Shown piece by piece: positions 30,705 through 39,285 of a stretch of DNA of 64,000 nt (its first letter is position 1; each line of letters starts with the position of its first letter). The position numbers and the translations under genes were made by a program. Source of the DNA: Spiractinospora alimapuensis. Lineage in GTDB: Bacteria; Actinomycetota; Actinomycetes; Streptosporangiales; Streptosporangiaceae. The notes under the pieces are model-generated. The model was not told where the DNA came from. It saw only the letters and a program-made list of their open reading frames with translations, and did not search any database. Where the stretch lies: NCBI RefSeq assembly GCF_018437505.1, contig NZ_CP072467.1, positions 4,798,010-4,862,009 on the forward strand, written 5' to 3'.

Positions 30705-32249
30705 ATGACGAAACACTCGCGACCCATCACTCCGTGGCGGGCCAGGCTCGGGCTCCTCGTGGTCCTCGGGCCGGTCCTTCTCGTGTCGATGGACGGATCG
30801 ATCCTGTTCCTGGCGATGCCGCGCGTCAGCGAGGCCCTCGCGCCAACCGCCGACCAGGCCCTCTGGATTCTGGACATCTACGGATTCCTCGTCGGCTCAT
30901 TCCTCATCGCGTTTGGAAACGTCGGCGACCGATTCGGTCGACTCCGGCTGCTGATGATCGGGGCCGCTCTTTTCGGCGTCGCCTCGGCGAGCGCGGCTTT
31001 CGCCCCCAGCGCGGAGTTCCTCATCGCTTCCCGCGCACTCATGGGCCTCGCCGGCGCGACTCTTCTTCCATCAGCGCTGGCGGTGCTCAGCGAACTGTTC
31101 CCGGACCCGCGCAAGCGCGCCCAAGCGATCGGGATCTTCGCGGCCGCTTTCGCGGCGGGATTCGCGATCGGCCCCGTCCTCGGTGGCGTACTACTGGAGT
31201 CGTTCTGGTGGGGATCGGTCTTCCTCGTGAACGTGCCAGTCATCGTGCTGTTCCTCGTGTCCGCCCCGATTCTGTTGGGGGAGGTCAGATCCACCGCGCC
31301 CGGCCGTGTCGACGCTCTGAGCGTCGTTCTCTCCGCGTCGGGGCTGCTGCTCGCGATCTACGGAGTCAAGAACGCCGCCGCGGAGGGAGTCTCTCCGTTT
31401 CCAGTGGTCGCGATGGTCACGGGAGTGCTCATCCTGACATGGTTCACTCGCCGGCAGTCGCGCCTGACGCAACCCCTGATCCAGTTTTCCCTGTTCCGGG
31501 ACCGGGTCTTCACCATCGCGATTATCACCGGACTGTTGCCGTTGGCGGCCTGGTCATCGATCGCGTACCTGGCGGGCATGTACTTGCAGTCCGTCCTCGG
31601 CCTCGAGGTCCTGTTCGCCGCCCTACTTGCCCTGCCGGGAGCGGCGGTGCTGACAGCCACCTGCGTCATCACGCCGGCTGTCGTGGGACGAATTGGGAAG
31701 CGGACCGCGCTGATCCTGACCCACTTCTCCATCGCCGGAGGGCTGCTGCTGATGATTCCGGCCGGAGTCGGAGGCGGAACAGGCTGGTACGTCGCCTCCA
31801 CCGCGGTCGCGGGCGTCGGGTACGGCATTTCCTTCGCCGTCGTCGCTGACACGGCTGTCGGAGCGGTTCCGGTCGAGCGGGCGGGTGCGGCGGGCGCGCT
31901 CGCCGAGACCAGCAACGAACTCGGAAACGCCCTGGGCATCGCGCTTCTCGGATCTCTCGCCGCCGTCATCTTCCGGATCCAGGGGCCGGAGCTCGCGCCC
32001 ACGCTCGTCGACACGCTCCAGCTCCCGAGTCTCACCCCAGCCGCGGCGGCTCAGGCGAAGGCGGCCTTCGTCGCCGGGCTCCACACGGTCGTGGTGGTGG
32101 CCAGCCTGCTGCACCTCGCCCTCGGCCTCGTGTCCCTTCGGTGGTTGCCTCGACGGACCGGCGTGGCGGAACAGTCGGGTGCGTCGGAGGTACGACCGGA
32201 GCGGGGCCGGCGGTCGGTCACCGAAACGATGGGACGCCCGGCTGGTTGA
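30705..32249 (+). CDS. MFS efflux transporter, DHA2 (14-helix) type
   Basis: 514 residues with 14 predicted helices. Motif A follows helix 2 ('GNVGDRFGRLRLLMIG'), motif C-like 'GFAIGPVLGGVLL' is in helix 5, and the first helix has 'MDGSILFLAMP', the D1-type motif of EmrB/QacA drug:H+ antiporters. ATG 30705 is preferred to the frame start at 30582 because the extra residues do not fit a helix and lie across the XRE promoter. Likely induced through the XRE-MmyB regulator and exports a hydrophobic compound. The luciferase-like gene follows after about 100 nt. Confidence 0.9.
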   Translation: MTKHSRPITPWRARLGLLVVLGPVLLVSMDGSILFLAMPRVSEALAPTADQALWILDIYGFLVGSFLIAFGNVGDRFGRLRLLMIGAALFGVASASAAFAPSAEFLIASRALMGLAGATLLPSALAVLSELFPDPRKRAQAIGIFAAAFAAGFAIGPVLGGVLLESFWWGSVFLVNVPVIVLFLVSAPILLGEVRSTAPGRVDALSVVLSASGLLLAIYGVKNAAAEGVSPFPVVAMVTGVLILTWFTRRQSRLTQPLIQFSLFRDRVFTIAIITGLLPLAAWSSIAYLAGMYLQSVLGLEVLFAALLALPGAAVLTATCVITPAVVGRIGKRTALILTHFSIAGGLLLMIPAGVGGGTGWYVASTAVAGVGYGISFAVVADTAVGAVPVERAGAAGALAETSNELGNALGIALLGSLAAVIFRIQGPELAPTLVDTLQLPSLTPAAAAQAKAAFVAGLHTVVVVASLLHLALGLVSLRWLPRRTGVAEQSGASEVRPERGRRSVTETMGRPAG

Positions 32250-32352
32250 CGGAGGGGATTTCGCCTGGGATTGCCCCCTCGGGGCGCGAGACACCACGAA
32301 GCCGCCAGCGCGGCCCCCGGAATACGAGTGGAACAGTGGTGTTGACGAGACT

Positions 32353-33372
32353 GTGAAGAACATCGGATTCCTGTCTTTCGGTCATTGGACACCGTCGCCG
32401 CAGTCCCAGGTGCGTTCGGCCTCCGACGCGCTGCTGCAGTCGATCGAACTGGCGGTCGCCGCCGAGGAGGTGGGGGCGGACGGGGCGTACTTCCGGGTGC
32501 ACCACTTCGCCCGGCAGTTGGCCTCACCGTTCCCGTTGCTCGCCGCGGTCGGCGCCCGCACCAGCCGGATCGAGATCGGTACCGGCGTGATCGACATGCG
32601 CTACGAGAACCCCCTGTACATGGCGGAGGACGCCGGCGCCGCCGACCTCATCGCCGGGGGACGGCTCCAGCTCGGGATCAGCCGTGGCTCTCCCGAGCAG
32701 GTCATCAAGGGCTACGAGTACTTCGGCCACGTGCCCGCGGAGGGCTCCACCGACGCCGACATGGCCCGCCAGCACACGGCCCGCTTCCTCGAGGTCCTCG
32801 ACGGAGAGGGATTCGCGCGGCCGAACCCGCGGCCGATGTTCCCCAACCCGCCTGGGCTGTTGCGTGTCGAACCGCACTCCCCGGGGCTGCGGGAACGGAT
32901 CTGGTGGGGCGCCGGCAGCCGGGCCACCGCGCAGTGGACCGGCACGCAGGGGATGAACCTGATGAGCTCCACCCTCCTCACCGAGGACACCGGTGTTCCG
33001 TTCCACCAGCTCCAGGCCGAGCAGATCCACCTCTACCGCGAGGCGTGGCGGGAGGCCGGACACACACGCGAACCCCGCGTCTCGGTCAGTCGCAGCATCT
33101 TCCCGCTGGTGAGCGACCTGGATCGGCAACTCTTCGGGCGCGAGACCCGGAGCACCGACCAGGTGGGCCACCTGGAGGAGGGCCTCGCCCGGTTCGGCAA
33201 GACTTATGCCGCCGAACCCGACAAGCTCGTCGAGGACCTCGCCCAGGACGAGGCCATCGCCGCCGCGGACACGCTCCTGCTCACCGTGCCCAACCAGCTC
33301 GGTGTCGACTACAACGCACACGTCCTCGACAGTCTGCTGCGTCACGTCGCCCCGGAACTCGGCTGGCGGTGA
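32353..33372 (+). CDS. LLM-class flavin-dependent oxidoreductase
   Basis: 339 residues of luciferase-like monooxygenase: 'GADGAYFRVHHFARQLASP' near 40, 'IGTGVIDMRYENPLYMAEDA' near 75, 'GRLQLGISRGSPEQVIKGYEYFG' near 105 (quoted parts below twenty). The fold binds FMN or F420 supplied by a separate reductase. The start is a GTG at 32353, weakly preceded by GACGAGA; no other start codon is in frame nearby. It may be expressed with the MFS pump upstream; the gap holds no terminator I can see. Confidence 0.85.
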   Translation: MKNIGFLSFGHWTPSPQSQVRSASDALLQSIELAVAAEEVGADGAYFRVHHFARQLASPFPLLAAVGARTSRIEIGTGVIDMRYENPLYMAEDAGAADLIAGGRLQLGISRGSPEQVIKGYEYFGHVPAEGSTDADMARQHTARFLEVLDGEGFARPNPRPMFPNPPGLLRVEPHSPGLRERIWWGAGSRATAQWTGTQGMNLMSSTLLTEDTGVPFHQLQAEQIHLYREAWREAGHTREPRVSVSRSIFPLVSDLDRQLFGRETRSTDQVGHLEEGLARFGKTYAAEPDKLVEDLAQDEAIAAADTLLLTVPNQLGVDYNAHVLDSLLRHVAPELGWR

Positions 33373-33384
33373 CGCACGAGGGTC

Positions 33385-33435
33385 GTCCCCATTCCCTCAA
33401 TGTACCCCCAGGGGGTACATTGAGGGAATGGGGAC
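33385..33435. promoter_or_regulatory. 51-bp perfect palindrome overlapping the SGNH hydrolase start
   Basis: Bases 33385-33409 and 33411-33435 are exact reverse complements (25 bp) around a single A. The centre reads GTACCCCCAGGGGGTAC. The right arm contains the ATG of the SGNH hydrolase (33428-33430), so as RNA it would bury start and ribosome-binding region, and as DNA it could be a large operator. The C-tract/G-tract core recalls CsoR/RcnR-type sites, though no such gene is in the window. It could also end the luciferase-like transcript. Confidence 0.8.
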
Positions 33436-34081
33436 AGCGATTCGCCGCAGCGTCCGACAGGGCCGCGATCACCGACGCTACTGGGACCGACCACAGCGAG
33501 GTGAGCTCACCTACCTGGCGTTGGGGGACTCGGCGGCGGTGGGCGTCGGCGTCGGTGATCCCCGGCGCGGGTACGTGGGCGTGCTCGCGGACCGACTGGC
33601 GAAGGACACCGGGCGTACCGTGCGCACGGTCAACCTCGCCGTCAGCGGTGCCACCGCGGCGACGCTGCTCCGCGACCAGATCCCCCAACTCGCCGACGTC
33701 CCCAACCCCGACTTCGTCACCTGCGTGATCGGCGGAAACGACGTCGCCTGGGAGTGGTGGCGTCGATCCCACACGTTCGCCGACCCGCTACGGCGGATCG
33801 CGAGGCGGCTCCCGGCCGGCTCGGTCCTGGGGACGGTGCCCAGCTTCGGACACTGGCCCTACGAGGGATGGGCGCGCCGCGCCAACGGCGTGATCCACGA
33901 GGAGGCATACAGCAACGGCCACCTGGTCGCCGACCTGTACACCCCGACCCGGCGCCTGTGGCCCTGGCGGTACCGACACATTCTCGCCGGAGACCTCTTC
34001 CACCCCAACGCCGCCGGCCACACCCTGTGGGCCGACGCCATCTGGCCGCTGCTGAGCCCCCACCAAGCCGCCACCCACTGA
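33428..34081 (+). CDS. SGNH/GDSL-family hydrolase
   Basis: 217 residues with the SGNH blocks in order: block I 'LALGDSAAVGVGVGD' with Ser near 32, block III 'VIGGND' with Asn near 103, and block V 'DLFHPNAAGH' with the Asp-His pair near 193-196. It hydrolyses esters (lipase, acetyl-esterase or acyl-thioesterase). No signal peptide; the N-terminus is Arg-rich and the protein is probably cytoplasmic. The ATG at 33428 lies inside a long palindrome with GAGGGA directly adjacent; no better start exists before the catalytic block. Confidence 0.88.
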   Translation: MGTAIRRSVRQGRDHRRYWDRPQRGELTYLALGDSAAVGVGVGDPRRGYVGVLADRLAKDTGRTVRTVNLAVSGATAATLLRDQIPQLADVPNPDFVTCVIGGNDVAWEWWRRSHTFADPLRRIARRLPAGSVLGTVPSFGHWPYEGWARRANGVIHEEAYSNGHLVADLYTPTRRLWPWRYRHILAGDLFHPNAAGHTLWADAIWPLLSPHQAATH

Positions 34082-34094
34082 CCCGCGGCGCCGG

Positions 34095-34835
34095 CTACCC
34101 CCGCGAAACCCCCGGTCGGAGGACGTCGACACACGTCGCCAGTGCCGCTGAGGCGTGCAGCATCGCCACCCCCCGGTCCGTCAGCTTCGCCTGCCACGAG
34201 GCCAGCGCACCGGCCAGGGCGGTCGTGCCGCCCGCCCGCCGCACCTCCTGCACCACCGTGGTGATGTGCTCCAACGGGTAGCTTCCCCGCCGCAGTAGAT
34301 GAGCCAGTTCCGCGTCGCGGACGTCGTCCGGGTGGAAGAGCCGGTGGCCACTGCCAGAATCCCGCTCTGGGACGAGGATCCCCGCCCGCTCCCAGTTGCG
34401 CAGCGTCGCCGGCGTGACCCCCAACCGGTGTGCGACGACCCGAATGGTGCGGGGCGGCGCGTCATGGCGGGGCGGCGGGGTGCCAGCGGAGTGGTCGGGA
34501 CTCTCGGAGGTGAGGTCCCCGATCGCGACCTTGACCGCGTCGAGGGTCTCCCTGTCCCGAAGAAGCTGCGCGTGGCCCTCGTCGACCACCCGCATCGCCG
34601 CGTCGAGGTCGCCGCCGACAATCGCACGCATGATCCGCCCGCTCCGCGCGTAGCCGTGTGCGGGGACGAGCGCGAGGTAGGCGGCGAGAGCGGCGGCGTG
34701 CTCGTCGGTGTAGATCCGGTATCCGGCGGCTGTGCGTTCCGCGAGGGGGATGAAGCCGTCCCGCTCGTAGTTGCGGATCGCCTGGGTCGACACCTGGTGC
34801 CGGTGGGCGAGGTCTGACGGCCGCAACCTGTTCAT
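34095..34835 (-). CDS. Regulator with two MerR DNA-binding domains
   Basis: 246 residues holding two MerR-type winged helices. The first is at the N-terminus ('LAHRHQVSTQAIRNYERDGF', near 9-28, with 'GYRIYTDEHAAAL'), the second near 130-195 ('RLGVTPATLRNWERAGILVP' and 'SGHRLFHPDDVRDAELAHLL'). Normal MerR proteins have one and dimerise through a coiled coil. Proteins of this two-domain form are annotated as TioE-like in other actinomycetes, as far as I recall. No metal-binding Cys set is present. Divergent from the esterase-family gene with 81 nt between starts; its ATG follows a TAAAGT -10-like box by about 9 nt without a ribosome-binding site, so the message may be leaderless. Confidence 0.82.
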   Translation of the reverse strand: MNRLRPSDLAHRHQVSTQAIRNYERDGFIPLAERTAAGYRIYTDEHAAALAAYLALVPAHGYARSGRIMRAIVGGDLDAAMRVVDEGHAQLLRDRETLDAVKVAIGDLTSESPDHSAGTPPPRHDAPPRTIRVVAHRLGVTPATLRNWERAGILVPERDSGSGHRLFHPDDVRDAELAHLLRRGSYPLEHITTVVQEVRRAGGTTALAGALASWQAKLTDRGVAMLHASAALATCVDVLRPGVSRG

Positions 34836-34916
34836 CGGTTTGAGACTTTACCCGACTCACCCCAGGAAGTTTCCGAAAAAGCTTCAATCGATCTTTCAAG
34901 GATACGCTTAATAGGC

Positions 34917-36065
34917 ATGACACAGGAGATTCATGACCTCGTCCCCGCTTCCGACCTGGTCGCTCTGGGGGAGCCGACTCACAGGGAACCGGCGTTTGGT
35001 GTCGTCCGCAACCACCTCTTCGCCCGATTGGTGGAGCGCGGGTTCCGCTCCATCGCGCTGGAGACCGACCGCGTGGCCGCGCTCGCCGTGCAGGCGTACG
35101 TCACCCACGGGGCCGGATCCCTGGACGCCGCGATGACCACCGGCTTCACGCACGGGTTCGGGGAGCTGGCGGCCAACCGACGACTCGTCACCTGGATACA
35201 CCACCACAACGCGTCCCGCCCGGCCGAGGACCACGTGCACTTCTACGGATTCGACGTCCCCACCGAGATGATGAGTTACCCGAGCCCGCGCACCTGTCTG
35301 GAGTACGTGCGTGACTACCTGGGGGCGCGGGTCGAGCTCACCGGGCTGCTCGGGGACGACGACCGGTGGGGCCGCACCGAGGCCGTCCTCGACCCGCGTG
35401 CCTCCATAGGAGCCACGGCCGACGCCCACGCCCTGCACTCGATCGCCGACGACCTGCTCACCAGCCTCCACGCCCGCGCCCCGGAACTCGTCGCCACCAC
35501 ATCCCTGACCCGGTGGCGCGCCGCGAAGGTCCACGCCACCGCCGCACTCGACCTGCTGCGTATGCACCGACAGGCGGCCAAACCCGCGGACCCGAGCCTG
35601 CGACTGGAGGGGCTCAGTGCGGTCCGGGACGCGATCATGGCGCGGCACCTCGTGGACATCCGGACCTTGGAGGCCCGTCGCGGCCCCACGCTCGTCTTCG
35701 CGCACAACCGGCACCTCCAACGTCACCCCTCGACCTGGACCACGGAAGACGCAGCCATGCGCTGGTCCGGCGCGGGCGCCATCGTGACCACGGTGTGGGA
35801 CGGCGGCTACACCTTCGTTCCGGGCAGCCTCGGCTCCAGCTCCGAGGTCGGCCTGGTGGAGCCCGCCCCCCACACCTTCGAAGGACGGCTACGGTCCGCC
35901 ACCACACCCTGGAGCCTCACCAAACCCACCAACCTCGACGGCGCCGACGTCCGCACCGACACCACGCCCGACTACTTCCCCCTGGACCAGCAGACCGTCG
36001 ACGCCGCCGACGCGCTGCTACACATCTCCGACGGCGCGGCGGCGGTGGCGGAGGTCGGGGCATAG
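34917..36065 (+). CDS. Erythromycin esterase-family protein
   Basis: 382 residues of the EreA/EreB-like fold: 'LVALGEPTHREPAFGVVRN' near 15-33 carries the Glu and the His that activates water, 'SIALETDR' near 45, 'FYGFDVPTEMMSYP' near 108, and 'VFAHNRHLQRHPS' near 261 carries the second His pair. Family members hydrolyse macrolide lactones or act on other cyclic esters; many actinomycete members have unknown substrates. Divergent from the double-MerR gene, which is probably its regulator. TACGCT (34903-34908) could be a -10 giving an almost leaderless transcript. Confidence 0.85.
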   Translation: MTQEIHDLVPASDLVALGEPTHREPAFGVVRNHLFARLVERGFRSIALETDRVAALAVQAYVTHGAGSLDAAMTTGFTHGFGELAANRRLVTWIHHHNASRPAEDHVHFYGFDVPTEMMSYPSPRTCLEYVRDYLGARVELTGLLGDDDRWGRTEAVLDPRASIGATADAHALHSIADDLLTSLHARAPELVATTSLTRWRAAKVHATAALDLLRMHRQAAKPADPSLRLEGLSAVRDAIMARHLVDIRTLEARRGPTLVFAHNRHLQRHPSTWTTEDAAMRWSGAGAIVTTVWDGGYTFVPGSLGSSSEVGLVEPAPHTFEGRLRSATTPWSLTKPTNLDGADVRTDTTPDYFPLDQQTVDAADALLHISDGAAAVAEVGA

Positions 36066-36090
36066 GGGTCGACCCATCGCGCGCAGGACG

Positions 36091-36651
36091 TCAGGCAGGC
36101 CGGTAGGTCAGCAGGACGTTGCCGGAGCGAAAGCTTGTCGTCCGCCACAGCTCGAGCGGGATGCGCCGGCTCACTGTGGAGTACAGAGAACGTCCTTCGC
36201 CCAGGATGATCGGACTCACCAGGATCCGCAGCTCGTCGACCAGCCCGAGTTCCAGCAGGCTGGCGGTCAGGGTGACGCTGCCGAACAGCGCGATCTCCCT
36301 GCCCGGCCGTCGCTTCAACTCCGTGATCGTGGCGGTCAGGTCCTGGCCCCGGTCGATCGTCGTGTTGTTCCACTCGGCCTTGTCCAGAGTGGAGGACACG
36401 ACGACCTTCTCCACACTGTTCATGAACGTGGTGACCTCGGGGTCCGCCTCGGTGGCGGTCGGCCAGTACGACGCCATGAACTCATACCCCACCCGGCCGA
36501 AGAGCAACGTGTCGATGTAGGCATCGCTCTGGTTGGCGAACTGGAAGTATTCCGCGTCGACGTTCGCCCAGTCGAACTCGCCGTTCGGTCCCGTGTAGTA
36601 GCCGTCGAGGCTGGTGACGACGTAGGAGTACAGCGTGCGCAAGATGATCAC
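36091..36651 (-). CDS. RibD C-terminal/dihydrofolate reductase-like protein
   Basis: 186 residues of the DHFR-like RibD C-terminal domain: 'VVTSLDGYYTGPNGEFDWAN' at the start, 'DTLLFGRVGYEFMASYWPTA' near 47, 'VVVSSTLDKAEWNN' near 84, 'IALFGSVTLTASLLELGLVDEL' near 119 (the nucleotide-binding Gly-Ser). Stand-alone members are very common in actinobacteria and probably reduce a small substrate with NADPH; the true substrate is unknown. Convergent with the esterase-family gene with only 25 nt between stops. Confidence 0.88.
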   Translation of the reverse strand: MIILRTLYSYVVTSLDGYYTGPNGEFDWANVDAEYFQFANQSDAYIDTLLFGRVGYEFMASYWPTATEADPEVTTFMNSVEKVVVSSTLDKAEWNNTTIDRGQDLTATITELKRRPGREIALFGSVTLTASLLELGLVDELRILVSPIILGEGRSLYSTVSRRIPLELWRTTSFRSGNVLLTYRPA

Positions 36652-36780
36652 CGGTTTCTGTGTCAGTACGGGTCAGGTGCTGCTCGACATACTGATGTTC
36701 GAGTTCCTCTGTCTGGTTTGTAGACCTCGAACAGACCGGAAAGTGAGCGGCGCGCCGTGCGGAATCTTCCTCCGACAGCG

Positions 36781-37497
36781 TCAGGAGTTGAGAACCACCA
36801 GGTTGACGATGGCGTTGAGCGTGACACCGATACCGATGGCACCGACGGTCCATCCCACGGCCTTGGCGCTGTTGCGGGCGAAGAAGTCACTGATCCGCCG
36901 CAGGGTCGGCTCCACCCGCTCGTGCCCGACGACCCGGAGAATCGTGAGGGCGACCGCGGGCAGGCACATCACGACGCAGTAGCCGGCGAGCCCGAGCGCG
37001 AACCGCGGGGCGCCGAGGTCGGCGCTCGCGAGGATGCCGATGGCGACCAGGTAGGGCAGCATCGTGAGGACCTCCAGCGTGGCCGCGATCACGGCGAGCC
37101 GGGTCATCCCACCACCGGACCCGGTCTCGGTCATGGCCCGATCCCGCCACTGCGCGAGTCGTCCCGGCTGTCCTTGGGTCCTCTTGGCGCGGGCTTCGAG
37201 CCAGTAGCTCAGCGCCACGACGCCCAGACCGATGACCAACTGCGCGACCCGCATCGGTTGTTCCGGGAGGCCGTCGAACGTGCCCTGGAGCGTATCCAAC
37301 GCGGTGGTGGCTCCTGCGGCGATGGCCACCCCGGCCACGAAGTAGAAGGCGCCGATGGTCACGAGGTACCGAGCCACGTTGCCGACTCGGACGCGTCCCG
37401 GGGTGAGCAGGAGCCAGAGTGGGATCAGCAGCGTGCCGAAGCTGGTGCTGTCGAGGAGCGAGAGCCCGAGCAGGCCCGCGACTATCGTCAGAGTCAT
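36781..37497 (-). CDS. GAP-family (Sap-like) membrane protein
   Basis: 238 residues with six membrane helices. 'LLGLSLLDSTSFGTLLIPLWLLL' at the N-terminus and 'TMLPYLVAIGILASADLG' resemble the GAP family (proteins related to mycobacterial Gap/Sap that help move cell-envelope lipids) and the LysE-like transporter fold. The ATG overlaps the TetR stop (ATGA at 37494-37497), so it is the second gene of a TetR-controlled operon. Substrate unknown. Confidence 0.8.
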   Translation of the reverse strand: MTLTIVAGLLGLSLLDSTSFGTLLIPLWLLLTPGRVRVGNVARYLVTIGAFYFVAGVAIAAGATTALDTLQGTFDGLPEQPMRVAQLVIGLGVVALSYWLEARAKRTQGQPGRLAQWRDRAMTETGSGGGMTRLAVIAATLEVLTMLPYLVAIGILASADLGAPRFALGLAGYCVVMCLPAVALTILRVVGHERVEPTLRRISDFFARNSAKAVGWTVGAIGIGVTLNAIVNLVVLNS

Positions 37498-38102
37498 GAG
37501 GGCATCTCCGGGGCAGTGAACAGACGGTCGAGGTAGGTGCGTAGTGCGGCCGTGAGCATGTCCCGGTCGAAGCCATCGGTCGTGATGACGGCGTGGAGGG
37601 AGAGCCCGTCGACGTACGCCATCAGGCAGCGCGACTCGAACTCCGGATCGATCCCCTTGGGCAGCTCGCCATGGCTGATGGCGCCGCCGAGCACCCGCGT
37701 GAGCCCGTCCATCAGTTCCTGGCTGCTCTCGCGTTGGATCCGCCCTATCTCCGGGTCGTGCAGGGATGCCTGCAGGAACGCCAACCACACCTGGAACTCT
37801 TGCTCGCGATCCTCGTCTACGGGGAACAGCGTGGTGACGAGTTGGCTGGCGAAGTCGCGCAGCGGAGCCTGAACTGGCACGTCCTGGATGCGTCGCGAGG
37901 CGCGTTCGTACACCACCTGCATGCCGAACCGTAGGAGCTCGGCGCGGGTGCGGAAGTAGCGCTGGACCAAGCCGACCGACACTCCGGCTTTGGCGGCCAC
38001 GTCGCGCAGAGTCGTCGCGGCGAAGCCACGCTCGGCGATGGTGGCGAGCAGCGCGTCCGCCACCTGCTGCCGGCGAACTTCGGGGCTCTCGTGTTTGGCC
38101 AT
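37494..38102 (-). CDS. TetR-family regulator (BetI-like C-terminal domain)
   Basis: 202 residues from ATG 38102. HTH 'TTLRDVAAKAGVSVGLVQRYF' near 27-47; the 'GLVQRYF' recognition helix and the following C-terminal domain ('AFLQASLHDPEIGRIQRESSQEL') resemble BetI/TetR_C_6 proteins. It is transcribed with the GAP-family gene. A promoter with -35 TTGCGT and -10 TATTAT ends six bases before the ATG, so its mRNA is probably leaderless. Confidence 0.88.
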   Translation of the reverse strand: MAKHESPEVRRQQVADALLATIAERGFAATTLRDVAAKAGVSVGLVQRYFRTRAELLRFGMQVVYERASRRIQDVPVQAPLRDFASQLVTTLFPVDEDREQEFQVWLAFLQASLHDPEIGRIQRESSQELMDGLTRVLGGAISHGELPKGIDPEFESRCLMAYVDGLSLHAVITTDGFDRDMLTAALRTYLDRLFTAPEMPS

Positions 38103-38108
38103 ATAAAA

Positions 38109-38136
38109 ATAATACACACTGCTTTTTTTGACGCAA
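38109..38136 (-). promoter_or_regulatory. Promoter of the tetR-GAP operon, probably leaderless
   Basis: On the minus strand TTGCGT (38136-38131) and TATTAT (38114-38109) are 16 nt apart. The expected transcription start falls on the A of the ATG at 38102. There is no ribosome-binding site. The spacer includes a seven-A tract. Confidence 0.6.
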
Positions 38137-38254
38137 GGCGCGTCGACAGGGACCGAACTCCCGCGGCGCTACCCTCGCCCAGCCCCTTGTGCGGTGCGTC
38201 GGGGGACCTGGGCGCTCTTCGTTCTCCGTGCCCGCGCCTGCGGGCGCCGTCCGA

Positions 38255-38482
38255 TCAACCGACGGCCGCGACCTTGGTGTCCTTCGCGTCGTGTTGGTCG
38301 CCCTGGTTGGTCTGGCTGGTGAAGTGTGGCCGCAGCACGAAGAACCCCACGGTGAGGACACTGACCGCGATGATCAGCATGTTCTGGACCGTCATGCTGG
38401 ACAGCGTGAACGCCACTCCGAGCGTCCCCAGGACGACGACGGTTCCCAGCACGTACGCGATCTTCTTCTGCTGCTCGGTCAT
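38255..38482 (-). CDS. Small two-helix membrane protein
   Basis: 75 residues from ATG 38482, preceded by GAAGGTTGGAACC. The N-terminus is short and polar (MTEQQKKIAYV), two hydrophobic helices follow (about 8-27 and 31-48: 'VLGTVVVLGTLGVAF', 'NMLIIAVSVLTVGFFVL'), then a hydrophilic tail rich in Gln, Asp and Lys. No family recognised. It lies alone between two TetR units. Confidence 0.6.
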   Translation of the reverse strand: MTEQQKKIAYVLGTVVVLGTLGVAFTLSSMTVQNMLIIAVSVLTVGFFVLRPHFTSQTNQGDQHDAKDTKVAAVG

Positions 38483-38614
38483 GGTTCCAACCTTCGTTGT
38501 CGGCTCTCCGTCTGTGTCTCCAATACTTCCGGAGCCGGTGGGATCCCAGTAGACACAGCCGTCACCGGCGGACCGAATGTTGTGCACCGGTCGCACGTGA
38601 CAGGTGTCATGGGG

Positions 38615-39220
38615 TCAGGGCTCGCGAAGTCGCGCGTTGACCAGCGACACCAGTTGTTCGGCCGCGGTCACGGTGTCGTAGGCGGGGTCGTTGAGTTGCT
38701 CGCCGACGATGGCGTCGACGGCGCCACCGATGATGATGGCCAGGGTGCGCGAATCCTCCAGGGGGCGGCCGACGGTGGCGTCTCGGGCGGCGTCGAGGAT
38801 CTGGGCCAGGGCCTGCCAGCGTTGGGGCGGTTCGGCCGCGGTTCCCTCCTCGATCATCGACTCCACGATCATGCGGGTGTGGCGGGGGTTCTCGTTGAGG
38901 TACCCGACCATTGACCGGATGTAGGCCGCGGGGCCGTCGGCGACCGGGGCGGCTTCGACGGCACTGGCGATGCTCCCCGTGAGTGCGGTCAGGACGTGCT
39001 CGTAGGCGGCTTCCACCACGGCCGCCTTGGACGAGAAGTGGTACAGCACGGCCGCCTTGGTAATGCCGGCGCGCTCCGCGATCCGGGCGAGGGACGCGCC
39101 CGCGTATCCACGGTCGGCCACCAGCTCGATCGTCACCTCGACCAACTGTGCCCGCCGGGCCCGTTCCGTCAGCGTGCCCTGCCCCTCCGGAGCGGGCGTT
39201 GAACGCTTCGTGTTTGCCAT
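38615..39220 (-). CDS. TetR-family transcriptional regulator
   Basis: 201 residues. HTH 'ASLARIAERAGITKAAVLYHF' near 41-61, followed by 'SSKAAVVEAAYEHVL'. The ligand domain is of the TetR_C_33/AcrR type and cannot be assigned a ligand. Divergent from the alpha/beta hydrolase gene 66 nt away, with two palindromes in the shared promoter. Autoregulation and control of the hydrolase are likely. Confidence 0.9.
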   Translation of the reverse strand: MANTKRSTPAPEGQGTLTERARRAQLVEVTIELVADRGYAGASLARIAERAGITKAAVLYHFSSKAAVVEAAYEHVLTALTGSIASAVEAAPVADGPAAYIRSMVGYLNENPRHTRMIVESMIEEGTAAEPPQRWQALAQILDAARDATVGRPLEDSRTLAIIIGGAVDAIVGEQLNDPAYDTVTAAEQLVSLVNARLREP

Positions 39221-39232
39221 GTCCCGAATTCT

Positions 39233-39264
39233 ACCGTACGGTCAGATTATTAACCGATCGGTTA
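39233..39264. promoter_or_regulatory. Pair of TetR operators
   Basis: ACCGTACGGT (39233-39242) and TAACCGATCGGTTA (39251-39264) are perfect palindromes sharing the core ACCGNNCGGT; their centres are 20 bp apart, two helical turns, so two dimers could bind the same face. They lie in the 65-nt region between tetR and the hydrolase gene. Confidence 0.65.
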
Positions 39265-39285
39265 GCAGGCCAGGTAGGGGGAGTC

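Noticed and set aside
36781-38361. 526-codon minus-strand ORF joining the TetR and GAP-family genes
   Set aside because: The N-terminal 288 codons are out of frame with the clear TetR gene at 37494-38102; only the C-terminal part from 37497 is real.
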